Below, piece after piece: positions 19,158 to 27,440 of a stretch of 64,000 nucleotides of DNA. Below the pieces are notes generated by a model. It was not told the origin of the DNA. It worked only from the letters and a program-made list of their open reading frames with translations, and did no database searches. Position 1 is the first letter of the stretch. Each line of letters opens with the position of its first letter. This DNA comes from Xylophilus sp. ASV27 (lineage in GTDB: Bacteria > Pseudomonadota > Gammaproteobacteria > Burkholderiales > Burkholderiaceae_C): assembly GCF_016428875.1 (NCBI RefSeq), contig NZ_JAELTO010000004.1, forward strand, positions 1 to 64,000, read 5' to 3'. The translations under genes and the position numbers were made by a program.

Positions 19158-20573
19158 TCATCCCAGGACGGACTGGTACTCCATGAATTCCTCGATGCCG
19201 AAGCGGCCCCACTCACGGCCGACGCCGGAGAGCTTGAAGCCGCCGTGGGTGCCGCGCTTGTCCAGCGGCGCGCCGTTGATGCGCACGCGCCCGACACGCA
19301 GGCGCGATGCGATGCGGCGCGCACGCTCGACGTCGTTGCACCACACGCCGCCCGCCAGGCCATACTGCGAGTCGTTGGCGATGCGGATGGCGTCCTCTTC
19401 GTCATCGAAGGGAATGATCACGACCACCGGCCCGAAGATTTCCTCGCGCGCGATGCGGCTGTTGTTGTCGCCGGAGAAGATGGTGGGACGCACGTACCAG
19501 CCTCGCGGCAGTCCTTCCGGTGGCTCGGCGCCGCCGGTCAGCATGCGCACGCCGTCCTCTTGCGCCGAGCGGATGTAGCCGCGCACCCGGTCGCGCGCCG
19601 CAGACGTGGAAACCGGGCCCAGCGTGGTCGATTCGTCCAGCGGATCGCCCAGCACATAGCTGTTGGCTTTGCGCACCGCGAGTTCCTCGGCCTCCTGCAG
19701 GCGTTCACGCGGGACCAGCATGCGGGTCAGGCCGCCGCAGACCTGGCCGGTGTTGCGCAAGGCGTCCGCGATGCCGTCGCTCACCGCGCGCTCGAAGTCG
19801 GAATCGGCCAGGATGATGTTCGGGGACTTCCCGCCCAGCTCCAGATGCACGCGTTTGACCCACTCGGACGCCACCTCCATGACGCGACGCCCGGCGCGCA
19901 CCGATCCGGTGATGGACACCATATCGACCTGCGGATGTGCCGCAATGGCTTCGCCGACTTCGGGCCCGGTGCCGCATACGAGGTTGAACACCCCCGGCGG
20001 CATGCCAGCCTGCTCGCACAGCTCGGCGAACAGGAAGGCGGTCAGCGGTGCCACCTCGGAGGGCTTGAGGACCACGGTGCATCCGGCGGCGATGGCCGCG
20101 CCCGCCTTGGAGATGACGGAGCGCAGGGGGGCGTTCCACGCCGTGATGCCGCCCATCACGCCGGAGGGCACGCGGCGCACCTGCGTGTTGCCCACGTGCT
20201 CGACCCATTGGATCTGGGCCAGCGACTCGGCAATGATGTCCAATTCCTCCACCGCGCCCAGGGTCTGCGACTTGCGCAACGCGGTGATGGGGTAGCCGAG
20301 TTCGGTCACGAGCGTTTGCGAAATCTCGTCCGCGCGTGCTTCCGTCAATCGGGCCAGCCTGGTGAACAGCGCGACGCGCTCGTCCACCGTGCTTTGGGAC
20401 CAGGCCGGGAACGCGCGGACGGCAGCCTGCACGGCGTGATCGACGTCTTCGGCAGTGCCGCGCGGCACGGTGGCAATGGTCTCTTCCGTTGCCGGATTCA
20501 CGACGGTCAGGACCTCTTTGCACGACGACGGCACCCACTGGCCGTCGATGTAGATCTTGTTGCGTTCGATCAT
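19158..20573 (-). CDS. Aldehyde dehydrogenase
   Basis: The 471-residue NAD(P)-dependent enzyme oxidises an aldehyde to the acid. The catalytic Cys is in NTGQVCGGLTR, the general-base Glu in HLELGGKSPN, and the Asn-Ala pair in GITAWNAPL. I use the ATG at 20573 (MIERNKIYIDGQWV), five bases after the Fe-ADH-like stop, with GGTGA upstream. An ATG at 20585 overlapping that stop is also possible. It is central in the catabolic operon. Confidence 0.94.
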   Translation of the reverse strand: MIERNKIYIDGQWVPSSCKEVLTVVNPATEETIATVPRGTAEDVDHAVQAAVRAFPAWSQSTVDERVALFTRLARLTEARADEISQTLVTELGYPITALRKSQTLGAVEELDIIAESLAQIQWVEHVGNTQVRRVPSGVMGGITAWNAPLRSVISKAGAAIAAGCTVVLKPSEVAPLTAFLFAELCEQAGMPPGVFNLVCGTGPEVGEAIAAHPQVDMVSITGSVRAGRRVMEVASEWVKRVHLELGGKSPNIILADSDFERAVSDGIADALRNTGQVCGGLTRMLVPRERLQEAEELAVRKANSYVLGDPLDESTTLGPVSTSAARDRVRGYIRSAQEDGVRMLTGGAEPPEGLPRGWYVRPTIFSGDNNSRIAREEIFGPVVVIIPFDDEEDAIRIANDSQYGLAGGVWCNDVERARRIASRLRVGRVRINGAPLDKRGTHGGFKLSGVGREWGRFGIEEFMEYQSVLG

Positions 20574-20578
20574 GATGG

Positions 20579-21751
20579 TCACCATGCCTCTTCGAGAATT
20601 TGCTGCAGTTCGGCGGCGCTGCGCACCGGCCGCGGATTGCCACGCAGGAACCAGTCGCCCATCCCGTGCGCGGCGATGTCGGCCAGGCCCTCGCGCGGCA
20701 CGTTGACGTCGCGCAGGCGCCGCGGCACGCCGAGATCGTCGAAGAACGACGTCACCTTCTGGGTGATCTGCTCCAGGGTTTCCTGCGCGGTGGAGCGCGG
20801 CAGGTCGAGCGCGGCCGCCACGTCGGCCACGCCCGCAGCCGCGGCTTCGGCGTTGAAGCGCAGCACATGCGGCAGCACGATGGCGTTGACGGTCCCGTTC
20901 TCGATCTCGTGGCGGGCGCCGATCGCATGGCCGAGCACCGTGGTGATGCCGGCCGCCGTGTGATCGGTCCCCTGACCGCACAGGATGGCGGCCAGCACCA
21001 GTTGGCCGCGCACGGCCGGGTCGTCCTCACGCGCCGCCCGCGGAAGGTTCTGGCCGATCAGCCGCAGCACCTGCATCAGCGCGCCCTGAGCCAGTGCGTC
21101 CTGCGAGCGCGAGGTGAGCCCTTCGATCGCCATCGACAGGGTGTTGATGCTGGCGGTGGCCACCAGACCGCGCGGGGCCGAGAGGATCATCTCGGGGTCG
21201 ATGAACACCGATTGCACGCGCGTCTTGGGATCGAACATCGCCAGCCGCTGCCCGCTGACAGGATCGAACACGGCGCTGCCGGCCTTGACGGTGGCCGTGG
21301 TCGGCGTCGTCGGCACGATGAACTGCGGCAGCTTGGGCGCCGACAGCTTGGGACTGCGCAGGCTGCCGTCGGCCTCGGTCACGGTGCACAGTTCGGAGAC
21401 CGGCTTGCCCTCGGCCGCCAGAATGCTGGCGGCACGGGCGGTCACGATGGCTGAGCCGCCGCCCACCGCGATCACGGCATCGGCGTCCAGGCTGCGCAGC
21501 AGCGTGGCCGCGTCCTCGACCGAAGCGACCGGGCTGTGGCCCAGCACCTCGCCGTAGACGCCGGCGCAGCGCGCACCCAGCGCGGCGCTCACGCGCTCGA
21601 ACAACGGGCCCTTGGCTAGCCAGTCGCCGCAGATGACCACGGCCCGCTGGCTCTTGATGCGGTCGAGTTCGCGGCCCAGGTGAGCGAGGCTGTCGGGGCC
21701 GTGGAACAGGCGCAGCGGCGGCGTGACGTGTTGGAAGTTCTGCATGGCCAT
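20579..21751 (-). CDS. Iron-containing alcohol dehydrogenase fold protein without metal ligands
   Basis: The 390-residue protein has the Fe-ADH two-domain fold: GGGSAIVTARAAS (dinucleotide loop), PTTPTTATVKAGSAVFD, and a helical domain with ASINTLSMAIEGLTS and LGHAIGARHEIENGTVNAIV followed by LPHVLRFN. At the four iron/zinc-ligand positions of the family (Asp, His, His, His) I read Asn203, Met207, Thr271 and Asn285; only the non-ligand His275 remains. It probably cannot bind metal in the usual way. One base separates it from the ligase stop. It could be a metal-independent reductase, a binding protein, or a different enzyme. A maleylacetate reductase reading is not supported. Confidence 0.85.
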   Translation of the reverse strand: MAMQNFQHVTPPLRLFHGPDSLAHLGRELDRIKSQRAVVICGDWLAKGPLFERVSAALGARCAGVYGEVLGHSPVASVEDAATLLRSLDADAVIAVGGGSAIVTARAASILAAEGKPVSELCTVTEADGSLRSPKLSAPKLPQFIVPTTPTTATVKAGSAVFDPVSGQRLAMFDPKTRVQSVFIDPEMILSAPRGLVATASINTLSMAIEGLTSRSQDALAQGALMQVLRLIGQNLPRAAREDDPAVRGQLVLAAILCGQGTDHTAAGITTVLGHAIGARHEIENGTVNAIVLPHVLRFNAEAAAAGVADVAAALDLPRSTAQETLEQITQKVTSFFDDLGVPRRLRDVNVPREGLADIAAHGMGDWFLRGNPRPVRSAAELQQILEEAW

Positions 21752-21752
21752 T

Positions 21753-23336
21753 TCAGCCCCCGTTCTGAAGTTCGGCCCGGACCTGGGCACTGGTCGCCTT
21801 CTTGTCCACCTTGCCGGTGTCGTTGGTCGGCAGCGCCTCGCGCTGGATGCGCCAGCGGCTGGGCACCGCGAACGACGCGATCTGGCCGCGTAGCTGATCC
21901 TGCAACTGCTGCGGCGTGAGGTCGGCATCGGTGACGACCACCGCCATCACTTCCTCGCCCAGGTCAGGGTGCGGCACACCGAAGACCACGGTTTCGGCCA
22001 CGCCGGGGATGTTCAGCAGCGCGCGCTCGATGGCGGCCGGCGCGATGTTCTCGCCGCCGCGGATGATCATGTCCTTGCAGCGGCCGGTGATCCACAGGTT
22101 GCCCTTGTCGTCCAGCCGGCCCAGGTCGCCTGTATGCAGCCAGCCTTCGGCATCGATGGGCGACTCTTCGAGCCCGAAAAAGCGGGACATCTGCGTGGGG
22201 GAGCGCAGCAGGATCTCGCCATCAGGCAGGCCCGGATGGACAAGGAAGCGGATCTCGACACAGGGCAGCGGCTTGCCGGTAGAGCCCAGCTCCGAGATGT
22301 CCTCCGAGCCCGCCGCGGCCGTGGCTTGTCCGCCGTTCTCCGTCAGGCCGTAGCCCGTGGGAATCCTCGGACTGACGCTGGGCAACTGGGTTCGGATGCG
22401 CTGCATCAGCTCGGCATGCACTGGGGCGCCGCCGATGCTGATGGACTTCAGGCTGCTCAAGTCCCGGCGCGAGACGTCCGGGTGGTCCAGCAGCCGCGTC
22501 ACCATGGTCGGCACGGCGTTCCAGCGCTTGACCTTGTTGCGCTCGATGGATGCGAGCACCTCGGCGGGGTCGTACCGGCCTTCCGACAGAACCAGCGTGT
22601 CGCCGACGATGACTGCGCGCATGAGGGTCTGCATGCCGCCCACGTGGAACAGCGGGCCGGTGATCAGCGTCACGTCGCGCGGCGCCGTCTCGTCGATCTG
22701 ATGCGGCAGCTTACGCGTGATGTGCAGCGTCATCTGCAGGCGCGCCAACAGTGCGCGATGCGTCAGCACCACCGCCTTGGGCTGGCCCGAAGTTCCCGAC
22801 GTGAAGATGATGAGCGCGGTTTCTTCCTCGCCGCGTGCTCCGTCGTCGGCGAAGGCGTCGCCTTCCTGCCACCAAGCCATGTCGATGCCCCAGGGGCCGC
22901 CCTGCGCGTTAGCAGGCACCCGCGCCGCGCAACGGTCGTCGGCCAGGGTCATGGCCGGCTGCAGGGCCGCCAGGCCGTTGCCCACTTCCACCTCGCTCCA
23001 CCAGGCGTTCGCCAGGACCGGCACGGCACCCACCAGCAGGCAGGCCCAGAAATTGAGAACCCACTCGGGGCTGTTCCAGCCGAGGATGAAGATGCGGTCG
23101 CCGCGGCGAATCCCCATGTCGGCGAGCTGGCGGGCCTTGGCCAACGCACCCCGGCGCAGTTCCTCGAACGTGACGACCCGCTCGCCCTGGATGACGTGGG
23201 GCAGAGCGCCCCAGCGGCTGGCGAAGTCGAGCACGCGCTCGACCCGGCGCGGGCGGTCGATGTACATGCGGTACGAAATGCCGCCGACGGTTTCCGTCGC
23301 GATCTCCTTGCCCCATGTCGTTTCTGCTGAGGACAT
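21753..23336 (-). CDS. Acyl-CoA synthetase (AMP-forming ligase)
   Basis: The 527-residue adenylate-forming enzyme activates a carboxylic acid to its CoA thioester. The P-loop is IIFTSGTSGQPKAV; A5 is PTGYGLTENG; A7 is GWLHTGDLGRLDDKG; A8 is KDMIIRGGENIAP; and the A10 lysine is in PTNDTGKVDKKA. Substrate pocket residues are not diagnostic, so medium-chain, aryl or branched acids are all possible. The start MSSAETTWGKEIATETVGG is 93 bp after the CaiB-family gene. With that CoA-transferase it gives the operon two separate ways to form a CoA ester. Confidence 0.93.
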   Translation of the reverse strand: MSSAETTWGKEIATETVGGISYRMYIDRPRRVERVLDFASRWGALPHVIQGERVVTFEELRRGALAKARQLADMGIRRGDRIFILGWNSPEWVLNFWACLLVGAVPVLANAWWSEVEVGNGLAALQPAMTLADDRCAARVPANAQGGPWGIDMAWWQEGDAFADDGARGEEETALIIFTSGTSGQPKAVVLTHRALLARLQMTLHITRKLPHQIDETAPRDVTLITGPLFHVGGMQTLMRAVIVGDTLVLSEGRYDPAEVLASIERNKVKRWNAVPTMVTRLLDHPDVSRRDLSSLKSISIGGAPVHAELMQRIRTQLPSVSPRIPTGYGLTENGGQATAAAGSEDISELGSTGKPLPCVEIRFLVHPGLPDGEILLRSPTQMSRFFGLEESPIDAEGWLHTGDLGRLDDKGNLWITGRCKDMIIRGGENIAPAAIERALLNIPGVAETVVFGVPHPDLGEEVMAVVVTDADLTPQQLQDQLRGQIASFAVPSRWRIQREALPTNDTGKVDKKATSAQVRAELQNGG

Positions 23337-23429
23337 TGATGTCTCCGTGTTGGTGCGGCTGGTGTGCGCGTTTTTTGTGTTCGCCGCCGAGAGCCAGCCG
23401 CGGGAGGCGTGTGCCGCCTCACTGAGCGT

Positions 23430-24590
23430 TCAGGATTTCTTGTAGCGATCGAGGATCGCGTTGTCCTGGCCGAGCGCCGGAGCAGGCTTGGCGGGACACC
23501 ACTGACCATCGAACTTGATGGGTATCCGCACGCTGCGGATGGAACCCACGTTGCCGGGGTATTCGACATCGGTGATGGAGCCGGAGCCGCTGGCGGCCTC
23601 CATTTCCAGCGCCTCGCCGAGATTGCGGACCACGCCGCAGGGGATACCCGCCTCGTGCAGGCGCTTGACGACCTCCTCGGAGGTGAAGCCCGAGAACACC
23701 TCGCCGAGCAAGGCGTCGCAGGCGTCCCGGTGCAAGACGCGGGATGCGGCGGTCAGGAACCGGGGGTCTTCCGCGAGTTCCGGCCGGTCCATGGCATCGA
23801 CGATCCGCTTCCACGAGCCGTCGCTGAAGGTGGACAGCAGGACGTTGCCGTCCGAAGTAGCGTACTGGCCGTACGGCACCACTCCCGGGTGACGCGAGCC
23901 CATACGCTTGGGCGTTTCGCCCGTCACGAAATACCGGGTGGCGTTGTAGACGGACAGCGACAGCAGCGAACTCATCATGCTGACCTCCACCAGGCTGCCC
24001 TTGCCGGTGCGAGAGCGCTTGAGGAGTGCCGCGAGGATGCCGTGGACCGAAAACATGCCGGAGGCCAGGTCGGCCACCGGCAGGCCCAGCTTGCTGGGCG
24101 GGGCGTCGCCTTCGCCGTTGAGGCTCATCACGCCGGATTCGGCCTGCACGATCAGGTCGAAGGCGGCGCGCCGGCTTTCCGGGCCGGTTCCCCCGAAGCC
24201 CGAGATCGAGCAGTAGACCAACCCCGAGTTGATCTTGGAGAGCACGTCGTAGCCGAAGCCCAGGCGTTCGGCGACTCCGGTGCGGAAGTTCTGGATGAAC
24301 ACGTCGCAGTCGGCGACCATCGCGTGGACGAGCTTTTGGCCTTCCTCGGACTTCAGGTCGAGTTCCACCGACGCCTTGCTGCGGTTGATGGTGGAGTGGT
24401 AGAAGCTCACGTCGCCCTGCAGCGGCGCGATGTGGCGCGTGTCGTCGCCGGCCTCGGGCACTTCGACCTTGATGACCTCCGCGCCCATCTCAGCGAGCAG
24501 CAGCGTCGCATAGGGTCCGGAAAGATAGCGTGTCAGGTCGAGGACGCGCACACCGCTGAGCGGCAGCTCGGCGTCGCTGGAAGTGGTCAT
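23430..24590 (-). CDS. Class III CoA-transferase (CaiB/BaiF family)
   Basis: The 386-residue protein begins MTTSSDAELPLSGVRVLDLT. It has the family motifs LSGPYATLLLAEMGAEVIKV, RSKASVELDLKSEEG and the catalytic Asp in PVADLASGMFS. These enzymes move CoA between an acyl-CoA and a free acid by a glutamyl or aspartyl anhydride intermediate. The upstream in-frame extension to 24746 has no family similarity. It lies between the MaoC-like gene and the ligase, so it probably forms or recycles the pathway CoA ester. Confidence 0.93.
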   Translation of the reverse strand: MTTSSDAELPLSGVRVLDLTRYLSGPYATLLLAEMGAEVIKVEVPEAGDDTRHIAPLQGDVSFYHSTINRSKASVELDLKSEEGQKLVHAMVADCDVFIQNFRTGVAERLGFGYDVLSKINSGLVYCSISGFGGTGPESRRAAFDLIVQAESGVMSLNGEGDAPPSKLGLPVADLASGMFSVHGILAALLKRSRTGKGSLVEVSMMSSLLSLSVYNATRYFVTGETPKRMGSRHPGVVPYGQYATSDGNVLLSTFSDGSWKRIVDAMDRPELAEDPRFLTAASRVLHRDACDALLGEVFSGFTSEEVVKRLHEAGIPCGVVRNLGEALEMEAASGSGSITDVEYPGNVGSIRSVRIPIKFDGQWCPAKPAPALGQDNAILDRYKKS

Positions 24591-24633
24591 GGTTGTCTCG
24601 CTTCTTTGTTCTGTTCGCCAGATGCCCGCCCGC

Positions 24634-25803
24634 TCAGACGGCGGGGCGCGTGGGCAGGGCAACCACCGCGGTTCCTGGCATGCACTGCTGGCCGCGCTGG
24701 TTGGTGGCCCAGGTGACCAGGCGCACGATGTGGCGGCCTTCGGCATCGACCTCCTTGGCTTCCACGCGGCCTCCCAGGCGCAGCACGTCGCCCAGGTACA
24801 CGTGCGAGCGGTACTGGCCGGTCAGCGCCACCAGCCGGCCGGCGTCGCCCATCCAGTTCGTCAGCGAATGGATCTGCCAGCAGGTACGCTGGATGCCCAC
24901 GTCGTAGGCGATCTGGGCGCCCTGCAGCTGCGCGGCGTAGTCGTTGTAGTGCACGGAGTAGACGGGCTCCAGCGCGTGCGTGCGGGGGTCGCGGAAGGCC
25001 CACTTGGGGTGCTTGTGGTAGCGCTTGAGCGAGACCGCATGCGCGGCCACGCGCGGGATCGGCGCCGCGCCGGCGGCGATGAAGGCGATAAAGTCGGTCA
25101 AGCCCAGCGGGCCCTTGGTGATCACGTCGATCTCGTCGCCGACCTGCACGTCTTCCCAGTAGCGCGGCTCGGCGCCGCGCGGCTTCTCGGCCAGGATCTG
25201 CGCCTCGATCTCGGCGATCTCCTCGTCCTTCCAGGGGTGGGGCACCTCGATGGCGCGGCTCTCGCGGCGCTTCTGCATCTCGCCGCGCTCGAAGCGCATG
25301 CGCGAGCAGATGAAGGTGGCCTTGAGTTCGCCTTCCTCGTTGCGGTACTCCTGGCGCAGGTAGTCCTTGATGCGCCGGCCGCCGAAGTTGCTGTCGGCGA
25401 TCGGGCCGTCGAAACCGTCGAACGTCACCTTGGCCGTGATCTTCTCGCCCACACGGATCGTATCGCCGAAGGTGATCTTGGTTTCTGCGTGGAAGCCGCC
25501 AAGGCCCGGCCAGCCGACCTGCACCGAACCCAGGCACGCGAAGATGAAGCTGGGAGGAGCGACCAGCGTGCCGAAGGGGCCGTTCTTGGCGTATTCCGCG
25601 TCGGTCCACAGCGGGTTGTCGTCGCCGATGCCCTCGCAGAAGCGCATCACGGCCAGGCGTGTAGCGTACTCGTTGTTCAGGCAGGACTCGGTGCGCAACT
25701 CGGTGCCAATCAGCGCGCGCATGTCGCCGAGCATCTTGTCCGTGAACTTGCCGAGGGCAAGCTCCTTGGTGATGCTTGCCTTGGATGCCTCTTTTTGGTT
25801 CAT
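24634..25803 (-). CDS. Double hot-dog MaoC-like dehydratase
   Basis: The 389-residue protein has two hot-dog halves. The N-terminal half has RFCEGIGDDNPLWTDAEYAK and a FAS1-like dehydratase pattern; the C-terminal half has YWEDVQVGDEIDVITKGPL, LTDFIAFIAAG and WMGDAGRLVALTGQYRSHVY, as in proteins that hydrate or dehydrate CoA esters. It is the first gene of the operon, 16 bp from an ATCG-N6-CGAT inverted repeat and just downstream of the strong promoter. A hydratase for a branched or dicarboxylic enoyl-CoA fits, but the substrate is unknown. Confidence 0.88.
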   Translation of the reverse strand: MNQKEASKASITKELALGKFTDKMLGDMRALIGTELRTESCLNNEYATRLAVMRFCEGIGDDNPLWTDAEYAKNGPFGTLVAPPSFIFACLGSVQVGWPGLGGFHAETKITFGDTIRVGEKITAKVTFDGFDGPIADSNFGGRRIKDYLRQEYRNEEGELKATFICSRMRFERGEMQKRRESRAIEVPHPWKDEEIAEIEAQILAEKPRGAEPRYWEDVQVGDEIDVITKGPLGLTDFIAFIAAGAAPIPRVAAHAVSLKRYHKHPKWAFRDPRTHALEPVYSVHYNDYAAQLQGAQIAYDVGIQRTCWQIHSLTNWMGDAGRLVALTGQYRSHVYLGDVLRLGGRVEAKEVDAEGRHIVRLVTWATNQRGQQCMPGTAVVALPTRPAV

Positions 25804-25818
25804 ATATGCGTACTATTG

Positions 25819-25832
25819 ATCGTATTTGCGAT
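25819..25832. promoter_or_regulatory. Operator-like inverted repeat over the transcription start
   Basis: ATCG-TATTTG-CGAT lies over the predicted start site of the catabolic operon, a position typical for a repressor. The cognate regulator is not evident; a LysR fragment left in the operon suggests that one was lost. Confidence 0.45.
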
Positions 25833-25837
25833 TTATG

Positions 25838-25866
25838 ACTATAGGGCTAAAACACTTGCGGGTCAA
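25838..25866 (-). promoter_or_regulatory. Strong sigma-70-like promoter of the catabolic operon
   Basis: On the minus strand TTGACC (25866-25861) and TATAGT (25843-25838) are separated by exactly 17 bp, close to consensus. Transcription should start near 25831, giving a leader of about 28 nt to the MaoC-like ATG at 25803. Confidence 0.75.
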
Positions 25867-25871
25867 TGCGG

Positions 25872-25898
25872 CTTTTGCGCACGTCGCGTGCGCAAAAG
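25872..25898. repeat. Perfect 12-bp inverted repeat just upstream of the -35
   Basis: CTTTTGCGCACG and CGTGCGCAAAAG flank a 3-base centre, five bases upstream of the -35 hexamer. It could be an activator site or a transcription terminator-like hairpin; there is no following T-run beyond the stem itself. Confidence 0.7.
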
Positions 25899-26146
25899 GG
25901 TGTGGCGTCTTCTCCGCCACGCTGCGTGCGGTCGGGTCGACCGCGCAGCCGGGCCGGACCGGGCGGTAGAACATTGGCAGGGCCTGTGCCGGCTGGCTGG
26001 CGCACGCGGCCAGTGCCGCCGGCAAGGCCGCTGCTGAAGTCTCCTTCGCGGCCCCCGCACAACCGGATGTTTGCACTGGGAGATGCAGAAATGCAGCGAT
26101 CCGGCATGGCGAGCGGGCGTGCCGGGGAAATTCCATAATTCGCCCC

Positions 26147-27118
26147 ATGGAAACCAAGTGGCTCGAGGACTTCGTCAGCCTCGCCGAAACGCGCAGCTTC
26201 AGCCGTTCGGCGCAACTGCGCCATGTGACACAGCCGGCTTTCTCGCGCCGCATCCAGGCGCTGGAGGGCTGGGCGGGGGCCGACCTGGTCGATCGCACCT
26301 CCTATCCCACGCGCCTGACCCCGGCTGGCGAGACGCTCTATGCGCAGTCGCTGGAGATGCTGCAGGCGCTGCAGACCACGCGCGCCATGCTGCGCGGCCA
26401 CATCGCAGCGGGCAAGGACGTGATCCAGTTCGCCGTGCCGCACACGCTGGCCTTCACCTTTTTCCCGAGCTGGGTGTCGGGCCTGCGCGAGCGCTTCGGG
26501 CCGATGCGCAGCCGCCTGATCGCCCTGAACGTGCACGACGCGGTGCTGCGGCTGATGGAGGGCAACTGCGACCTGCTGATCGCCTACCACCACAGCACCC
26601 AGCCGATTCAGCTCGACACCGAGCGCTATGAGATGGTGGTGCTGGGCGAGGAGACGGTGGCGCCGTTCTCGCGCCCCGATGCCGACGGCCGCCCGATGTT
26701 CGAGCTGCCCGGCCGCGCGAGCCAGCCGCTGCCCTACCTGGCCTATGCGCCCGGGGCCTACCTGGGCCGCGTGGTGGAGACGCTGCTTAAGGAAGCCGGC
26801 GTCCCGATCCATCTGGACCGCGTCTACGAGACCGACATGGCCGAAGGCCTGAAGGCCATGGCGCTGGAGGGCCATGGCGTGGCGTTCCTGCCGCACAGCG
26901 CGGTACGGCGCGAACTGCGCGGCCGCCGGCTGGTGAGCGCACTGCCGCCGGATCAGCCCGGCCTGCAGATGACGATGGACATCCGCGCCTACCGCGAGAA
27001 GCCGGCCGCGCCGCGCGAGGGCGGCGTCATCCGTGGCCGCGCGGCGGCGCGCCGGCCGGCCGACGCGCTCTGGGCATTCCTGCAGAATGCGCCCGCCCTG
27101 CGTCTCACCGGCCAGTAG
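26147..27118 (+). CDS. LysR-family regulator, HypT/YjiE-like
   Basis: The 323-residue protein begins METKWLEDFVSLAETRSFSR; the N-terminal winged helix (HVTQPAFSRRIQALEGWAGA) is very like that of HypT/YjiE. The C-terminal effector domain has LNVHDAVLRLMEGNCDLLIA and an ALEGHGVAFLPHSAV block. It lies 322 bp upstream of gltI in the same direction and is divergent from the catabolic operon. I think control of the transporter more likely, but both are possible. A role in hypochlorite response, as for E. coli HypT, is not supported by anything else here. Confidence 0.9.
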   Translation: METKWLEDFVSLAETRSFSRSAQLRHVTQPAFSRRIQALEGWAGADLVDRTSYPTRLTPAGETLYAQSLEMLQALQTTRAMLRGHIAAGKDVIQFAVPHTLAFTFFPSWVSGLRERFGPMRSRLIALNVHDAVLRLMEGNCDLLIAYHHSTQPIQLDTERYEMVVLGEETVAPFSRPDADGRPMFELPGRASQPLPYLAYAPGAYLGRVVETLLKEAGVPIHLDRVYETDMAEGLKAMALEGHGVAFLPHSAVRRELRGRRLVSALPPDQPGLQMTMDIRAYREKPAAPREGGVIRGRAAARRPADALWAFLQNAPALRLTGQ

Positions 27119-27440
27119 CCGCCTTGCGGCTCCTGGCCGGCATCAGGGTTTTTCATTAGTCCATGTTTTTTTTGCATGAAGCGGGGAGCAACTGGCATTG
27201 GTCAGCTGTGGCCGGCCGCCGTACAGTCGGCGACCTGCTGATGCGCCAATCTGGGCACGGACCTTGCGATTGCTCGTCTCCAACGGAGGGGCTACGGGTC
27301 TGCCAGTGCACCGGAAAGACACCGTTATGCCAGCTCATTGCACCAATTTGGCGTGCTTGGGGTGTAACCCGCGCGTTGCAGGCCTCGATTCCGTTCTAGA
27401 CTCCGCCTTACTTTCATCCTCGTTCACCAAGGAGATTTGC
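27119..27440 (+). other. 322-bp leader region upstream of gltI
   Basis: No gene is recognisable. A weak promoter-like pair TTGCAG (27376-27381) and TAGACT (27397-27402) has only a 15-bp spacer. The Shine-Dalgarno AAGGAGAT sits 5 bases before the gltI ATG. Confidence 0.4.

Larger units (their letters stand above)
25804..26146. other. 343-bp regulatory gap between the catabolic operon and the LysR gene
   Basis: The gap holds the minus-strand operon promoter, an operator-like inverted repeat and a perfect 27-bp hairpin (listed separately). The remaining 250 bp toward the LysR start code for nothing I recognise in any frame. Confidence 0.7.

Noticed and set aside
20579-21751. Maleylacetate reductase, which would point to chloro-aromatic degradation
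   Set aside because: Those enzymes keep the His motifs that are absent here, and no ring-cleavage dioxygenase is present in the operon.
27376-27402. Promoter for gltI, including a sigma-54 type site near 27350
   Set aside because: The sigma-70 spacer is only 15 bp, and the TTGGCGTGCTTG word does not place GG and GC at the -24/-12 distance. Left as unassigned.
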